Source: CAJBLF01 sp964418415 (GTDB lineage: Bacteria; Patescibacteriota; Gracilibacteria; Absconditabacterales; Absconditicoccaceae). Taken from it: a stretch of DNA of 64,000 nt. This document shows, one piece after another, positions 22,434-34,067 of the stretch. The stretch's first letter is position 1. Each line of letters starts with the position of its first letter. The position numbers were made by a program, and so were the translations under genes. The notes under the pieces were generated by a model, which saw only the letters and a program-made list of their open reading frames with translations, did not search any database and had not been told where the DNA came from. The DNA is taken from the NCBI GenBank assembly GCA_964418415.1, contig CAYQLB010000002.1, positions 28,686 through 92,685 of the forward strand. Reading direction: 5' to 3'.

Positions 22434-23867
22434 TTACGATATATATTTCATAAAGTTCTTTAGTTCGTCAGTTTTTACTCTTTCTTGTTTCATACTATCT
22501 CTTTCTCTGATGGTGACGGTTCCATCTTCAATACTTTGATGATCTATGGTAATGCAGTATGGTGTCCCAATTTCATCCTGTCTGCGATATCTTTTCCCTA
22601 TTGCTCATCCGTCATCATATTCGCATTTATAGTCCTTACTCAATTCTTTGAAGATTTTTTCTGCTAACGCTACTTGTTTATCATCTTTTTTAACCAAAGG
22701 TAAAACAGCGAATTTTATAGGTGCTAATTGTTTTGGAAATCTTGTTACCACACGAGTCTCACCGTCGTCTAGTTTTTCTTCATCATAGAATTCCAACATA
22801 GTCACCATGACAGTTCTTCCTACTCCAAATGATGCTTCTATACATCGAGGAATATATCTTTTCCCTGTGAAAGGATCAGAATATTGCATATCCTTTCCAC
22901 TTACCTCTTGATGCTGTTTGAGATCGAAATCTGTTCTGTTGTGTATTCCTTGAATCTCTCAGAATCCTCGTGGATATTGATATTCTATATCGGTCGCTGC
23001 TGCAGCGTAATGTGCGAGCTTTTCATGGTCTTTGAATCTCAAATGATCGGGTTTGATTCCTATAATGGTTGTCCGATATTTCATTGCATCTTGTTTCCGT
23101 ATATTATATGTTTCCATCGCTCTATCTGCATCATTTTCTACGAAATATTCTATTTCCATTTGTTCAAATTCTCTTGTCCTATAGAGAAATTGTCCTGGAG
23201 TGATTTCATTCCTGAATGCTTTCCCTATCTGTGCTAATCCAAATGGAATCCTTGCTCTTGTTGTATCCAATATCGCTTTAAAATCCGTGAACAATGATTG
23301 ACAGGTTTCTGGTCTCATATAGACTTTTGAACTCTCATTGGCTACCGGTCCGAGATGGGTATCCAGCATCAAGTTAAAATTTCTACATTCTGTCCATTCT
23401 GCTTCTTTTTTACTTTCAGGATTTTTCTGGATATTTTTCATGATAAATGCTCTCATCCCTTCGTTACCTCGTGATTCTGGAGAGAGATTTTTTACTCATA
23501 ATTTTTTTGCCAAAGCTTCGTCGTCGAGTCCGTCCCTGTTTTTTTCAAAAAAGTCTTCGATGATTTTGTCTGCGCGAAATCTTTGTCCGGTTTTTTTATC
23601 GTCTATCAAAGCATCAGAAAAAGAAGCTAAGTGACCACTTGCTTTCCAGGTGGTTGGATGTGCTATGATTGCCGTGTCCATAAGAATAATATCATCTCTT
23701 TCTTGGGTGAAATGTTTCGTCCAAAGGTCTGCTATATTTTTCTTGAGTAATGATCCATAAGGACCAAAATCCCAAGCGTTTGCTAATCATCCATAAATCT
23801 CTGAATTCGGATAGACGAATCATTTTCTCTTTGCTCGTGCAACAATCGTTTCTAAACTAAATCACAT
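22434..23867 (-). CDS. glyS: Glycyl-tRNA synthetase, single-chain (alpha2) type
   Basis: 477 residues. It belongs to the archaeal/eukaryal-like class IIa GlyRS, not the bacterial alpha-beta type: FVYPNSEIYGGLANAWDFGP, then TAIIAHPTTWKASGHLASFSD, motif 2 AQIGKAFRNEITPGQFLYRTREF and motif 3 IEASFGVGRTVM. The second codon is TGA (ATG TGA TTT), and further TGA codons fall at conserved Gly. In code-25 bacteria GlyRS also has to charge the tRNA-Gly that reads UGA, so this enzyme is needed for its own full-length translation. The phosphoesterase gene follows directly. Confidence 0.94.
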
Positions 23868-24499
23868 ACTCTATAATTGAAAGATTAAAACATTGAAATA
23901 TGGGAAAATTAATTCAATAGTTTACCATTGTTTTGTATATAGGAAAATAGCCCGTATTTTCAATTCGTAATTGTGTTTAGCTGGAAGCTCAAAGCTTCAA
24001 GCTAAAAGCTGTGTTTCTGGCATATATATTTAGTATAGTAAAAATTTGCATTATTTCGATTTCTGAGTATACTTAATATTAGGAAGGAGGTCTTGCATAT
24101 GACTATAATGCGATACACTATCGGCATACTTGCTGTATTCTAGTATTTCCCACTATATTTCAGGCTTAATAAAGTGCTACCAAAAATAAAAACAAAACTG
24201 CCTATATTTACTCTCTTATTTGTAGCATTATACTTTTTTTTGCCCTATATAGTCTTCACTAGTCCATATAGTACAGTCAAAACCCGATGTATACCGTTTT
24301 GTGTATACCCCTGCTTGTATCGTATTTGTTATGTTCGATTCTATCGTTCTATAATGTTTCATATACGGTTCCTTCTTCCTTTCCAAAAAAATAATTGAAT
24401 GTGGTCATTAAAATAGCCTTCAAAAAGCCATTAAATTACTTCCTAAAAAAAGTCCTCTAAAATTTGACAAATTAAAAAAAATTAATATAATTATATCGT

Positions 24500-25174
24500 A
24501 ATCATCTTTCCATACCATATGTTCGTTCTGCTGATGTATGCTATAGGAAGAAGGTCATGAATAGCTACATTGTTACCCTTCAATAAGGTATACAATTATT
24601 CTTGAGACTACTAATAACATAACTTATGTGCTTCAACGTTATCATGGCATACTAGCCTGGCCACGATAATTACAGCGTATTAGTGTATGTTGTTTTGTAC
24701 CCTACTGCTAGTCAAAATGTTTCTTGGATGGGTGATGTATATTTCTGCAAAGCGATGTATATTACTGTTAGCCGATTCTCTCCCTCTTCCTTTCATATAA
24801 AATAATCTTCTCTCAATACCATATATTCGTTTCTACTGATATATGCTATAGGAAGAAGGTCATGAATAGCTACATTGTTACCCTTCAATAAGGTATACAA
24901 TTATTCTTGAGACTACTAATAACATAACTTATGTGCTTCAACGTTATCATGGCATACTAGCCTGGCCACGATAATTACAGCGTATTAGTGTATGTTGTTT
25001 TGTACCCTACTGCTAGTCAAAATGTTTCTTGGATGGGTGATGTATATTTCTGCAAAGCGATGTATATTACTGTTAGCCGATTCTCTCCCTCTTCCTTTCA
25101 TATAAAATAATCTTCTCTCAATACCATATATTCGTTTCTACTGATATATGCTATAGGAAGAAGGTCATGAATAG
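24500..25174. repeat. 305-bp tandem repeat, two full copies plus a partial third
   Basis: The word CTATAGGAAGAAGGTCATG starts at 24541, 24846 and 25151, giving an exact 305-base period. Copies 1 and 2 appear identical from about 24541 on and differ only in the first ~45 bases; the third copy stops at about 25174. Each unit has internal hairpins (for example ATTGTTACC / GGTATACAAT) and no shared open frame longer than about 37 codons. Confidence 0.9.
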
Positions 25175-25444
25175 ATACTTTGCTTTCCCTTACCGGTTAG
25201 CATTGCTCATCAATCTACTGGTTCCTGTATGCTCTCTACTTCAACGTCATTTTGATTGTACCTAGCGCTTTCATTATGGTTATAGTATTGTTGTTTATGG
25301 GTCTTAGTTCTGGGTTTTACCCTTTATAATGCTAGTGTTAAACAGATCTTGAGTTGTTGTTCTTGTTTTTTGCTTTCAAAGTTCTCTTTGTTGGTGATTC
25401 TTGAGCTTCACTATCTACGATTCGGCTTTCTTCCTTACCCTATA

Positions 25445-25468
25445 AAATCGCTCTTCTGCGATTTTTTT
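25445..25468 (+). terminator. Intrinsic terminator at end of non-coding region
   Basis: Perfect 7-bp stem AAATCGC / GCGATTT, loop TCTTCT, followed directly by a run of T. It implies rightward transcription across the repeat region. Confidence 0.7.
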
Positions 25469-25547
25469 CGTTGCATTAAAATTCTTGACTTGCTCGCTCA
25501 AAAGACTATTATCCATACGATACTTTATGTTTTTTCTTATGTAAAAA

Positions 25548-25964
25548 ATGTCTGATTGTATTTTTTGTAAAATAATTGCTGGAGAGATGCCAAGCGTGAA
25601 AATATGGGAAGATAATGATGTTTTTGCTTTCTTAGATATACATCCCTTGAGAAAATGACATTGTTTGATAGTTCCCAAAGTCCATTATCAGGATGTGTTT
25701 GATATAGAAGAAGAAGTTTTATATAAAATATCATCTACCGCAAAACATATAGCATATAGAATGAAAACATCTTTGGGTGCGACTGGTGTAAATCTCATCA
25801 ATGCATCATGAAAAGATGCTGAACAGAGTGTTTTCCATTTCCATTTACATCTTGTTCCTCGTTATGCGAATGATTGATTGGATATGAATGAACGACGGGC
25901 AACTAAAATTCAGGAATTCACTTTTGATGAACTCCAGAAAATTGCTGATCAGATAAGTAAATAA
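25548..25964 (+). CDS. HIT-family nucleotide-binding hydrolase
   Basis: 138 residues. The N-terminus has the zinc-type CIFCKI motif, and the histidine triad is HFHLHLVPR near residue 100, with LDIHPLRKGHCLIVPK in between. HIT proteins of this type hydrolyse AMP-linked nucleotides such as adenosine phosphoramidates. It lies just after the plus-strand terminator and starts a run of small genes. Confidence 0.92.
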
Positions 25965-25974
25965 TATTTTATAT

Positions 25975-26124
25975 ATGTTTCTTGCCATGCAACAAAAAGA
26001 AACTATTGAACAATCGTCTGAAATCGTACAACCTGTAACCAAAAAACAGAGCATCATCTCTCGTGCAGTTGATGGTATTTTTTCACTTTTCAAACATATA
26101 CCGTTTATCCCTCTTAAGAGATAA
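25975..26124 (+). CDS. Small hypothetical protein
   Basis: 49 residues, no TGA codon: polar N-terminus MFLAMQQKETIEQSSEIVQP, then a basic amphipathic C-terminus ISRAVDGIFSLFKHIPFIPL. It starts 10 bases after the HIT gene and ends 19 bases before a membrane-protein gene, so it is probably in the same operon. An internal ATG five codons in is an alternative start. Function unknown. Confidence 0.5.
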   Translation: MFLAMQQKETIEQSSEIVQPVTKKQSIISRAVDGIFSLFKHIPFIPLKR

Positions 26125-26143
26125 TTTTTATCTATTTATCAAT

Positions 26144-26542
26144 ATGCTTATGTTTACATTTCCACAGATTTTGCTCTTATGGACAGCACTTTTTATGTTG
26201 GTATTTGGTCTGCCTGCATTATTTGCTCCTAAGACATTCAAAAGTGTCTTAGAAAAATTTTTAAAAAATACTGAATTAATGAGAATTCGATGATTTATTG
26301 TTATGATTCTCTGATTTTTTTATTTAATGGTGTATCAGGCATTCAATAATGGACGAGCTATGTTCTTTTCTATTTTTGGATATGCGTCTTTACTTAAATG
26401 AATTGTTCTCATGCGATGGCCATCTTGGGCAAATATAAAATATAAACGATATTATTCTAGTACACTAGGAAGTATACTTATGGGAAGTATTTGTGTACTA
26501 TTTGCTGCTTTTATGGCTTGGATAGCTTTGGTTAAAATTTAA
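26144..26542 (+). CDS. Small multi-span membrane protein
   Basis: 132 residues, four predicted membrane helices (for example ILLLWTALFMLVFGLPALF and MGSICVLFAAFMAWIALV). The loop KTFKSVLEKFLKNTELMRIRG and the helix IVMILGFFYLMVYQAF recall small DUF-type membrane proteins of unknown function. Several helix glycines are TGA-coded. A terminator follows, closing the HIT-small protein-membrane protein unit. Confidence 0.7.
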
Positions 26543-26562
26543 AAAACAATATTATACTCCAA

Positions 26563-26587
26563 AAGACGGCGAAAGTCGTCTTTTTTA
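26563..26587 (+). terminator. Intrinsic terminator
   Basis: AAGACGGC / GTCGTCTT stem around a GAAA loop, followed by TTTTTT, 20 bases after the membrane-protein stop. Confidence 0.85.
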
Positions 26588-26692
26588 TTTATATTAAATT
26601 ATTGTATTGACTTTATTGCTTAAATTGTTACGCTGGTAAAACTTTTCCAACTTTTCCTAATATGGATTCTAAATATTCATATAGGTAGAAAC

Positions 26693-26742
26693 GATGGGGA
26701 AATCATTTTCGTACATACTTGTTGATTTCCCTCATCTTATTT
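26693..26742 (+). promoter_or_regulatory. Inverted repeat upstream of AbrB-like gene
   Basis: GATGGGGAAATCA (26693-26705) and TGATTTCCCTCATC (26723-26736) form a near-perfect 13-bp inverted repeat with a 17-base spacer, 26 bases before the ATG of the AbrB-like gene. It could be an operator for that regulator or a leader hairpin. Confidence 0.5.
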
Positions 26743-26761
26743 TAACTACTCAATAATTACC

Positions 26762-26974
26762 ATGACTTCTTGTGATCTTAAAGTAAAAATGCATGGCAAA
26801 GCCACCGTGTGACCTAAATCTCAGATAGTCATTCCCAAAGATGTGAGAGATCTTCTGAATATCAAACCAGGTGATGATCTAATGATTATTTCCAAAGGAG
26901 ATATGGCTATCGGAATGATCAAGTCGGACGATGTTCCGAAATTTCTCGAATATATCAATGCTGAAATGAAATAA
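26762..26974 (+). CDS. AbrB/MazE-like (SpoVT-AbrB) DNA-binding protein
   Basis: 70 residues. The swapped-hairpin AbrB signature is complete: GPKSQIVIPKDVRDLLNIKPGDDLMI, followed by a short C-terminal helix. Such proteins are transition-state regulators or antitoxins. There is no toxin gene next to it; it precedes the lipoprotein/RND pump genes by 28 bases, so it may regulate that efflux operon. The upstream inverted repeat is a candidate binding site. Confidence 0.85.
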
Positions 26975-27002
26975 ATCTGATTTATATTTTGTGTTTTTTC
27001 TA

Positions 27003-28709
27003 ATGAAACGTTTTTCTCTCTTGTTCATCGCTTCGGCTTCATTTTTCTTTATTGCTGGATGTTGACCCAAAGTCGATGATACGCTATTATCTACATGATC
27101 CGTTCAAGGATTTACAACGACCTATGTTGTATGAGCTTCTCCAGTTTTTCAAACATCTTTGTATGGCACGGTCATCGCAGATGGTATCAAAAATATCGTA
27201 AGTAATAGAGGAGGTATGCTCGATTATATCAATTGTCAGCCAGGCAAACAAGTTTCTAGAAATACTATTATCGCCAAGATAACGCCAAATGAGGATGATC
27301 TCACCTATCAAAATTCAGCTATCCAACTTTCTGTGCTTCAGGAACAATTATATAATCTTACGACTATTTTTTCTTTGACCGAAGATACTTTGGCAATTCA
27401 ACAAGATATCCTTCGTGATCAATATGATAATAATTCCACTTTGCTTTCGAATCTAAACAAGACCCAGTGATATACAGAATCCTCGTTGGAATATCAGGAA
27501 GATCTTTTGGACCAGCAATACGATACCTTGAAAGCTGCAAAAAATGTTGATTTAGATAAGATGAAAACAAGTATTTCCAACGCATACAAACAATATCTCA
27601 TTATGATCAAAGATGCCTTGAAGAAAGTAAATGATGTCTTTACTAGTAGTAATTTTACCGTCTCTGACAAGGATGGGAATCTCAGACAAGAAGTACTTTC
27701 AGAATATTCTAGACTAAAAAATAAGGTATCTGATACAATGAGTGCTTCAGAATTCTCTGATTATCTAGATGACTTTTCTGTCTTTATGTCGCTTGTTGCG
27801 AACAGTGTCAATGCTACTACACCATCTACGAATCTTCCGCAATCCAGTAGTATGTGAATATCTATAGATGGACTCTCTACGACATTCATGACTTTGGCTA
27901 CGACATTTATGGGAAGTAAATCTGCTTTTGATACCTTAGCTTCTTCATATGATTCGGTAAAGAATACCTACAATAGTCAGATTAAAACTTTGGATACCAA
28001 TACTGATAATTTCAACGACAATACTGCTGAATCTACTAAATTACAAATCGATAATCAAAAAGCGAGTCTCCAATTAGCCCAAAAAACTTTGGCGAATCAA
28101 CTGAGTGCTTCTGATGAAAGTCAGACTATGCAACTTATGTCACTCAAAAATCAATTACTTACCTTACAACAAAATATCGCCGTACTTTCCAATTCACTTG
28201 AATGAGAAGTCTTATATGCGGGAGTTGAATGAATAGTTAAGATGAGAGCGCTTGGTGAAGATAATAAGCTTGCACCAAATACCTTGCTTTGTCAGATTAC
28301 ACCGACTGATGTTTCCAATACCAGTATTCAAATATTTTCGTATCAAAGATTAGTATTGGGAAGTAAAGTCGCTATTGCCGATCAATGGTGACAATTTCTC
28401 TGAACATGAATAGTGTTGTATGAATATCCCTACAAGGATCCTGCGACACAAAATTATATCTATGAAATCCCTGTCGTGAAATTTTCTGTCAAAGAAAATG
28501 AAAGAGTTTCGATTACTTTATCACAATCTCCAGATAAAAATGATATCTGGATCCCGTTGCAGTATATCAGTCCGAGACTTGAGGGTAATCTGATCAGAAA
28601 AAAAGTTGGATCGTGAATACAAAATGTATATGTGAAATTGTGAGATATCAACGATGAATATGTTCAGATATTGAGTGGGTTGAGTCTATGAGATGAGATA
28701 GTTCAATAA
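27003..28709 (+). CDS. Lipoprotein, membrane-fusion (HlyD/RND adaptor-like) protein
   Basis: 568 residues with a lipobox: SFFFIAGC, lipidated Cys 20. Around residues 55-100, NIVSNRGGMLDYINCQPGKQV is a split biotinyl-lipoyl-like beta-hairpin, followed by a very long coiled-coil region (about 110-400) with two hairpin halves, and the second lipoyl half (YAGVEGIVKMRALGEDNKL). The order matches periplasmic adaptors of tripartite pumps, although the coiled coil is unusually long. It precedes an RND transporter by 57 bases. In an organism thought to lack an outer membrane, the partner for the coiled coil is unclear. Confidence 0.82.
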
Positions 28710-28766
28710 TTGAAAATTGAAAATTGAAAATTGAAAATATATCGTTTAATTATTTAGTTGTTGAGT

Positions 28767-31700
28767 ATGGTTAACTTCCTCAAAAACAATAAAGTAGCAA
28801 TATTGGTGTTTACAGTATTCATAGCGGTCTATGGTGCGATGAGTATTTTTACGATATCAAAAGAATCTCAACCGTCAATCAATATTCCATATTATTATAT
28901 CAGCTTCAGTTACTTGGGTGCCGATCCATCATCGATAGAGGAACAAGTTGTTATGCCTTTGGAGCAAAAGTTAAAATCTATTACGGCGGTGAAACATGTC
29001 AGTGCATCATGTTATTATAATTTTGGGACGATTATGATCGAGTTTGATCCTTTCAAGAGTGATGTTGATGCAACTAATGATATAAAATCTGTTATTGATC
29101 AGGTATATCCTACACTTCCTAGTGACGTAAAATATCCTGTTTTCAAAAAAATAGATATCAACGATTCTCCGGTCTATTCCTTTTCTGTCGCCTGAGATAT
29201 GCCTACGCAGGTCATGTACCAACAACTCAAAGTACTTGAAGATGATCTTAATTCCGTTCCTTGAGTTTCTGATATCACTATTATCGGGAAACCGATCCAG
29301 GAAGTAAAAATCAGTTTTGATGCTCAAAAGCTCGCATTGTTGGAACTTGATTTTTCTATGGCAATCAATCAGCTCAAAAGCGCTTTCGTTAAATTTCCTG
29401 TAGACAAAAAGGATGTCGCTGGCAAACTCTATTCGTTTGAGATAACTAATTATGCTACAGATCTTACCTGATTGCTTGAACAACTCAAAAACTACGATCT
29501 CCTCAATGTTGTTGGTAAATCTATCAAGCTTAGAGATGTTGCTACGGTGTATTTTGGATATGCTGCTTCGGATAAAAAATCCTTTTCTGTCGTTAATCTT
29601 TCTTGATGATTGACCCAGAACGCCTTATCGTTTCAAATAAAAAAATCTCCTTGATATAGTATTGATACATTTGTTGATGAACTCAAAGCTACAGTAAATG
29701 CTTATGCAATTACTGCCCCTGATTTGCAATTTGTCGAAACACTTTCTGAGAAAGAAAGTATACAGAAAACCTATGGACTCTTTATCGAGAATTTTCGGGA
29801 GACGGCTTTGCTAGTTTTTTGTATCATTCTTCTTTTTCTCTGACGAAGATCTTCATGGTTGATTATGCTCTCGTTTCTTATTGTTTATCTTGGTAACTTT
29901 ATTTATCTCAAAGCCATCTGATATAGTTTCAATAATATTGTCTCATTTGCTCTGATTTTGGTTCTTGGAATTATGATTGATAATCTGATCGTGATTACGC
30001 AGTGAATCGTTGTTGGACTCCAGAAATATGCAGGAAATATCTGGGAAGCGATAGCTGATTCACTCAAAAATTATGGTAAAGCGATATTTTTCTGAACCTT
30101 GACGACGATTGTTATCTTTATCCCGCTCTACTTTTGATTAACGGGGATTATCGGTGAATACATCAGATCTATGCCGGTCGCTATTATTTCCAATTTGGCT
30201 ATTTCTTTGGTAGTGACAATGTTTATCTTGCCGGTGTTGGCATTGTTTTTCTTTAGGTCAGGAGCTGAATACCATCCTTCATCTTCCTTGTCGTTTTTGG
30301 AAAGGACAGGTGTTAAATTCGCAGATCGATATCATCGTAACAATCAATCGAGATGGTGATCCAGAGGAATCATCTTTATATTTCTTCTTTTCTTTGTCTG
30401 AGCTTTGTCGCTTATCCCTCTCGGTGTAGTAAAATTCACATTCATGGGTAATATCGATTCCAATAACGTCCGGATGAATCTCGCGTATGCTCCTGGTATT
30501 AGTCTGGAAACAAATCAAGAATATACTTCCAAAATAGCCAAAGCGACTTTGAAATATTTTCAAACCACACTTCCTGGTGTCGTCGAAGATGTTACTATCG
30601 ATCTTGGTCAATGATATTCGCTTCAATGAGCTTGAGGTGCAGGTAGTCATGTTAGTTCTTTTACTATCAGATTGGTCGATACGGAAGAAAGAGATATTAC
30701 TTCCTATCAGGTTGTCGAACAGATGCAACAAGAATTGCTTGCTGCTTTGAAAGCTAAATACACTTTTATACACGATATTTCCTCATTCACTATTCAAGCG
30801 TGAGGATGATGAGGCAAACCTGTCGCATTCAATATTGTCGGTGATGATTATCAACAGATTAATTACTATGTCCAAGAGATATTACCTGAAGTCAGAGCTA
30901 TTCCTGGTGTATTTAATGTTGGTATTTCTATCGAGTATACTAATGGAAAAATTGTCTATGTTTTGGATGAGAACAAAGCAAAATCTCTCGGAATTACGAG
31001 TTTTTCTGCAGTTACTCCATTGCTCGCATTGAAAAATGATGGATATACATCCAATGGTATTAAGATAAAAGAATTCTCTGATTTTGGTGATGAAGCTATT
31101 TCTTTGAAAGCATTCTTGTTTACTGATATTCCTGTCGAGCAGACGGAAATAGGCAAAGTGACCCTTGAACAGATTATCAAGGAAAAACAATTGCAAGCTG
31201 AGATCAATGCTATTACGAGGGAAGATGGTAAGAGAAATATCTCTGTACAAGCTGATAAATTGGATAATGTAGCGTTGAGTGATATTACCTTGGCTATTGA
31301 TGATATTATCAAAAAACATCCCTTGCCTGTATGATTAGAAAAAACGAGTTCGTGAGATATTGCTTCCCAAGAACAGAGCTCTACAGATTTGTCCAAAGCA
31401 ATGATTATCTGACTTGTATTGATGGTTCTGATCTTGATTATTCAATTCAACAATATCAAATATTCCATCGTTATCGTTTCTAGTGTGTTTTTGTCTATAG
31501 GGTGAACGATTGTTATTCTTGCTCTCACCTGATATGATTTGACCTTTCCTGCAATGATAGGTATTTTTGGTGTGATGGGAGTGGGTGTTAATCAAGCGCT
31601 GATCCATATCGAAGATTTCAAATATTATTATCAGGAAAAGTGATTTTCTGTGATTGATAGTTTTCAACAAAGCATAGCAGAAAGATTTATTCCCATTTTT

Positions 31701-31871
31701 TTGACTAAAGCAGTGACGATTACAGGATTACTTATTTTGGCTATGAAAGATGAACTTTTCTGATCAATGGCGATAGGATTTATAGGATGACTCATTATTT
31801 CTTTCTTTATTACCTTGCTCTATATCCCTTCGTTGATGAACTTGGTGAATAGAGAATATTATCAGTGATAA
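28767..31871 (+). CDS. RND-family efflux transporter (AcrB/MdtC-like)
   Basis: 1034 residues, 12 helices in two repeats with two large extracellular loops. Residues: N-terminal FLKNNKVAILVFTVFIAVYGA, porter-domain start YYYISFSYLGADPSSIEEQV (typical GAsp.evE..V), helix 4 GIMIDNLIVITQG. Where AcrB has Asp-Asp in helix 4, this has Asp-Asn, and the helix-10 Lys region reads MGVGVNQALIHIEDFK, so the usual proton-relay set is altered. More than 25 TGA codons occur. It follows the adaptor lipoprotein. No outer-membrane TolC-like gene is seen. It ends in TAA after a TGA codon. Confidence 0.88.
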
Positions 31872-31949
31872 TTTCTTGATAAAAAGGGGTAATTGTATAC
31901 ATATGATGTATTCGTTACTCTTTTTTTAAATTTTTGAAAGTATTCTATA

Positions 31950-33710
31950 ATGTATCGTACACATACCTGCTGAGAATTGACAGCTAAATACGCTTGAAAA
32001 CAAGTGACGCTTTGTTGACGAGTAAATAAAGTGAGAAATTTATGATGAATGACATTTATCGATCTTCGTGATAGATATGGAATTACTCAAATTACTCATG
32101 ATCCTGCTAAGTCTACTGTAGAGCTTCCTGATGTGAAGTCTGAATATGTTGTTCAGATTGTTTGAGAAGTTATTGTAAGACCTGAAAATATGATCAACAA
32201 AGATATGGCTACTGGTGAAATAGAAATCAATGCGAGTGAAGTAAAAGTGCTTACCAAAGCAAAGCTTTTGCCATTTCCTATTGTCGAAGAACCCAATACG
32301 AGCGAAGAAAATAGATTCAAATATAGATATTTAGATCTCAGAAGAAGAAAAGTTCTGGACAATGTATTATTCAGATCTAAAATGCTTACGTTCACCAGAA
32401 ACCGATTCAGTGAAAAAGGATTTATCGATGTACAGACTCCTATTTTTACGGTTTCCTCGCCAGAATGAGCGAGAGATTATCTCGTACCATCGAGAATCAA
32501 TCCAGGACAATTTTATGCATTACCACAAGCGCCACAGCAATACAAACAATTGCTTATGGTAGGATGAATCGATAAATACTTTCAGATAGCTCCATGTTTC
32601 CGTGATGAAGATCCTAGAGCAGATAGGCATTCGTGTGAATTCTATCAAATCGATTGTGAAATGTCGTTTGTTGGTCAGGAAGATGTGTATGGAGTTGTAG
32701 AATGATATCTCAATGAACTTATTCCGACACTTTCTCCACACAAAAAAATCACCGTAGCATTCAAAAGACTCAAACATAGAGAAGCAGTCGATCAGTATGG
32801 AAGCGATAAGCCTGATTTGAGATTTAGCATGCAGTTGGTTGAGATGACGCAGGATTTTACTAATTCATGATTCTCAGTTTTTAAAGATACGGTAGCTAAT
32901 GGTTGATCTATCAAAGCGATGAAATTTGAAAACAAAATTCTCAGTAGAAAAGAAGCGGACGAGCTTACGGAAGAAGTCAAAAAGAATAAAGCTAAATGAC
33001 TTGCCTACATCAGCTTCGATGCTGAATGAGTAAAATGATCTATAGCTAAATTCCTCAGTCCTGAAGAAGTTGAAATTATCAAAACCAAAACAGAAGCCAA
33101 AGAAGGTGACACTATACTTTTCGTGGCTGATACTTACGATGTAGTCACTACCTCGCTTGGAAGATTGAGAACATTTATCAGAGATAAGTATTTGCAGATC
33201 GACAAAGATGATTTGTCGTTTTGTCGGATAGAGGACTTCCCATTATTTGAAATGGACGATACCGGCAAATTGGATTTTTGTCATAATCCGTTTTCTATTG
33301 TAAAATGAGGTCGGGAAGCTTTGAAAAATCCAAATAAACTAGAAATATATTCTGAACAATATGATCTTTCGTGTAACGGATATGAAATTCTCTCCGGATC
33401 TATTCGTAATCATGACCCAGAATTGTTGTTGGAAGCATTTAAGATGGTCGGTAGAGGAGAAGAAGAAATCAAACAAAAATTCGGTGCTATGTATGAGGCA
33501 TTTCAATTCGGTCCACCACCACACGGAGGATTCGCTATTGGATTTGATAGACTATTAATGATTCTCAAAGACGAAGAAAATATCAGAGAAGTGTATGCAT
33601 TTCCTAAGTCTGGAAGAGCACAAGATGTGATGATGGGTGCGCCGTCCAATGTCGATCAGTATCAATTGGATGAATTACATATTCAGTTGAATGTACCAAA
33701 AGAAAAATAG
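31950..33710 (+). CDS. aspS: Aspartyl-tRNA synthetase (bacterial type)
   Basis: 586 residues. Order: N-terminal OB-fold (MYRTHTCGELTAKYAGKQVT), motif 2 (YFQIAPCFRDEDPRADRHSCEFYQID), GAD insertion (about residues 290-420), then YEILSGSIRNHDPE and motif 3 FGPPPHGGFAIGFDRLLM. Length and insertion show the bacterial type. About 14 TGA codons. Whether it is discriminating or charges tRNA-Asn too cannot be told. It is followed by tRNA-Thr. It ends in TAG. Confidence 0.95.
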
Positions 33711-33740
33711 TTTTGTTTAGAGTACTTTGGCATTCATGAT

Positions 33741-33813
33741 GCCGGGATAGCTCAGCTGGTAGAGCAGTGGTATCGTAAACCAAAGATCGTGGGTTCGAAT
33801 CCCATTTCCGGCT
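33741..33813 (+). tRNA. trnT: tRNA-Thr (anticodon CGT)
   Basis: Acceptor GCCGGGA / TTCCGGC, D-arm GCTC...GAGC, anticodon loop ATCGTAA with CGT, T-arm GTGGG-TTCGAAT-CCCAT. One mismatch at the base of the anticodon stem (G-A). Position 32 is A instead of the usual pyrimidine. It lies 30 bases after aspS. Confidence 0.88.
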
Positions 33814-33846
33814 AATAAAGTCTTTTATATTTGTTATGATATTTTT

Positions 33847-34044
33847 ATGGCTAGAAAAAACTGATTTGTAAAATTTATTATCATTTTTATTTTAATATTT
33901 TTTGTTGTTGTTACTGCGTTGTCTATGATTGTTCCGTATATTGGTGGTGGTAAAAATACTCAAGGAACAGGTGATGTGCTGACGGGTGATATTGCTACAG
34001 GAGAAGTACCTATTGAAAATACCGTTGATTGAATGGGACTCTAA
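33847..34044 (+). CDS. Small single-span membrane protein
   Basis: 65 residues. Basic lead MARKNGFVKF, one hydrophobic helix IIIFILIFFVVVTALSMIV, then a Gly/Thr-rich tail with repeats TGDVLTGDIATGEVP. Two TGA codons (residues 6 and 62). It lies between tRNA-Thr and the alaS C-terminal half, 24 bases from the latter. Function unknown. Confidence 0.6.
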
Positions 34045-34067
34045 TTTTACTTTGTCATATATAGGTA

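Larger units (their letters stand above)
23868..25547. other. 1.7-kb region without a convincing gene
   Basis: Stops in all frames break this region even with TGA as Gly. It holds short repeats of AAGCTT/AGCTCAAAGC near 23985-24010, a strong Shine-Dalgarno-like GGAAGGAGG at 24082-24090 before a 14-codon frame, and a hydrophobic 80-codon frame at 24174-24416 (GTG start) that I rate below 0.2 as a gene. The core is a 305-bp tandem repeat (24500-25174), and the region ends with a plus-strand terminator. A long non-coding transcript or a decayed mobile element are both possible. Confidence 0.55.

Noticed and set aside
24174..24416. Hydrophobic 80-codon frame (GTG start).
   Set aside because: No start signal, no family, odd Cys/Tyr/Arg-rich tail, lies in a repeat-rich non-coding region.
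24500..25174. Possible CRISPR array.
   Set aside because: Units are 305 bp and tandem without unique spacers, and no cas genes are near.
30279..30773. Long minus-strand frame.
   Set aside because: It is the reverse shadow of the RND transporter gene, with no start signals or family features.
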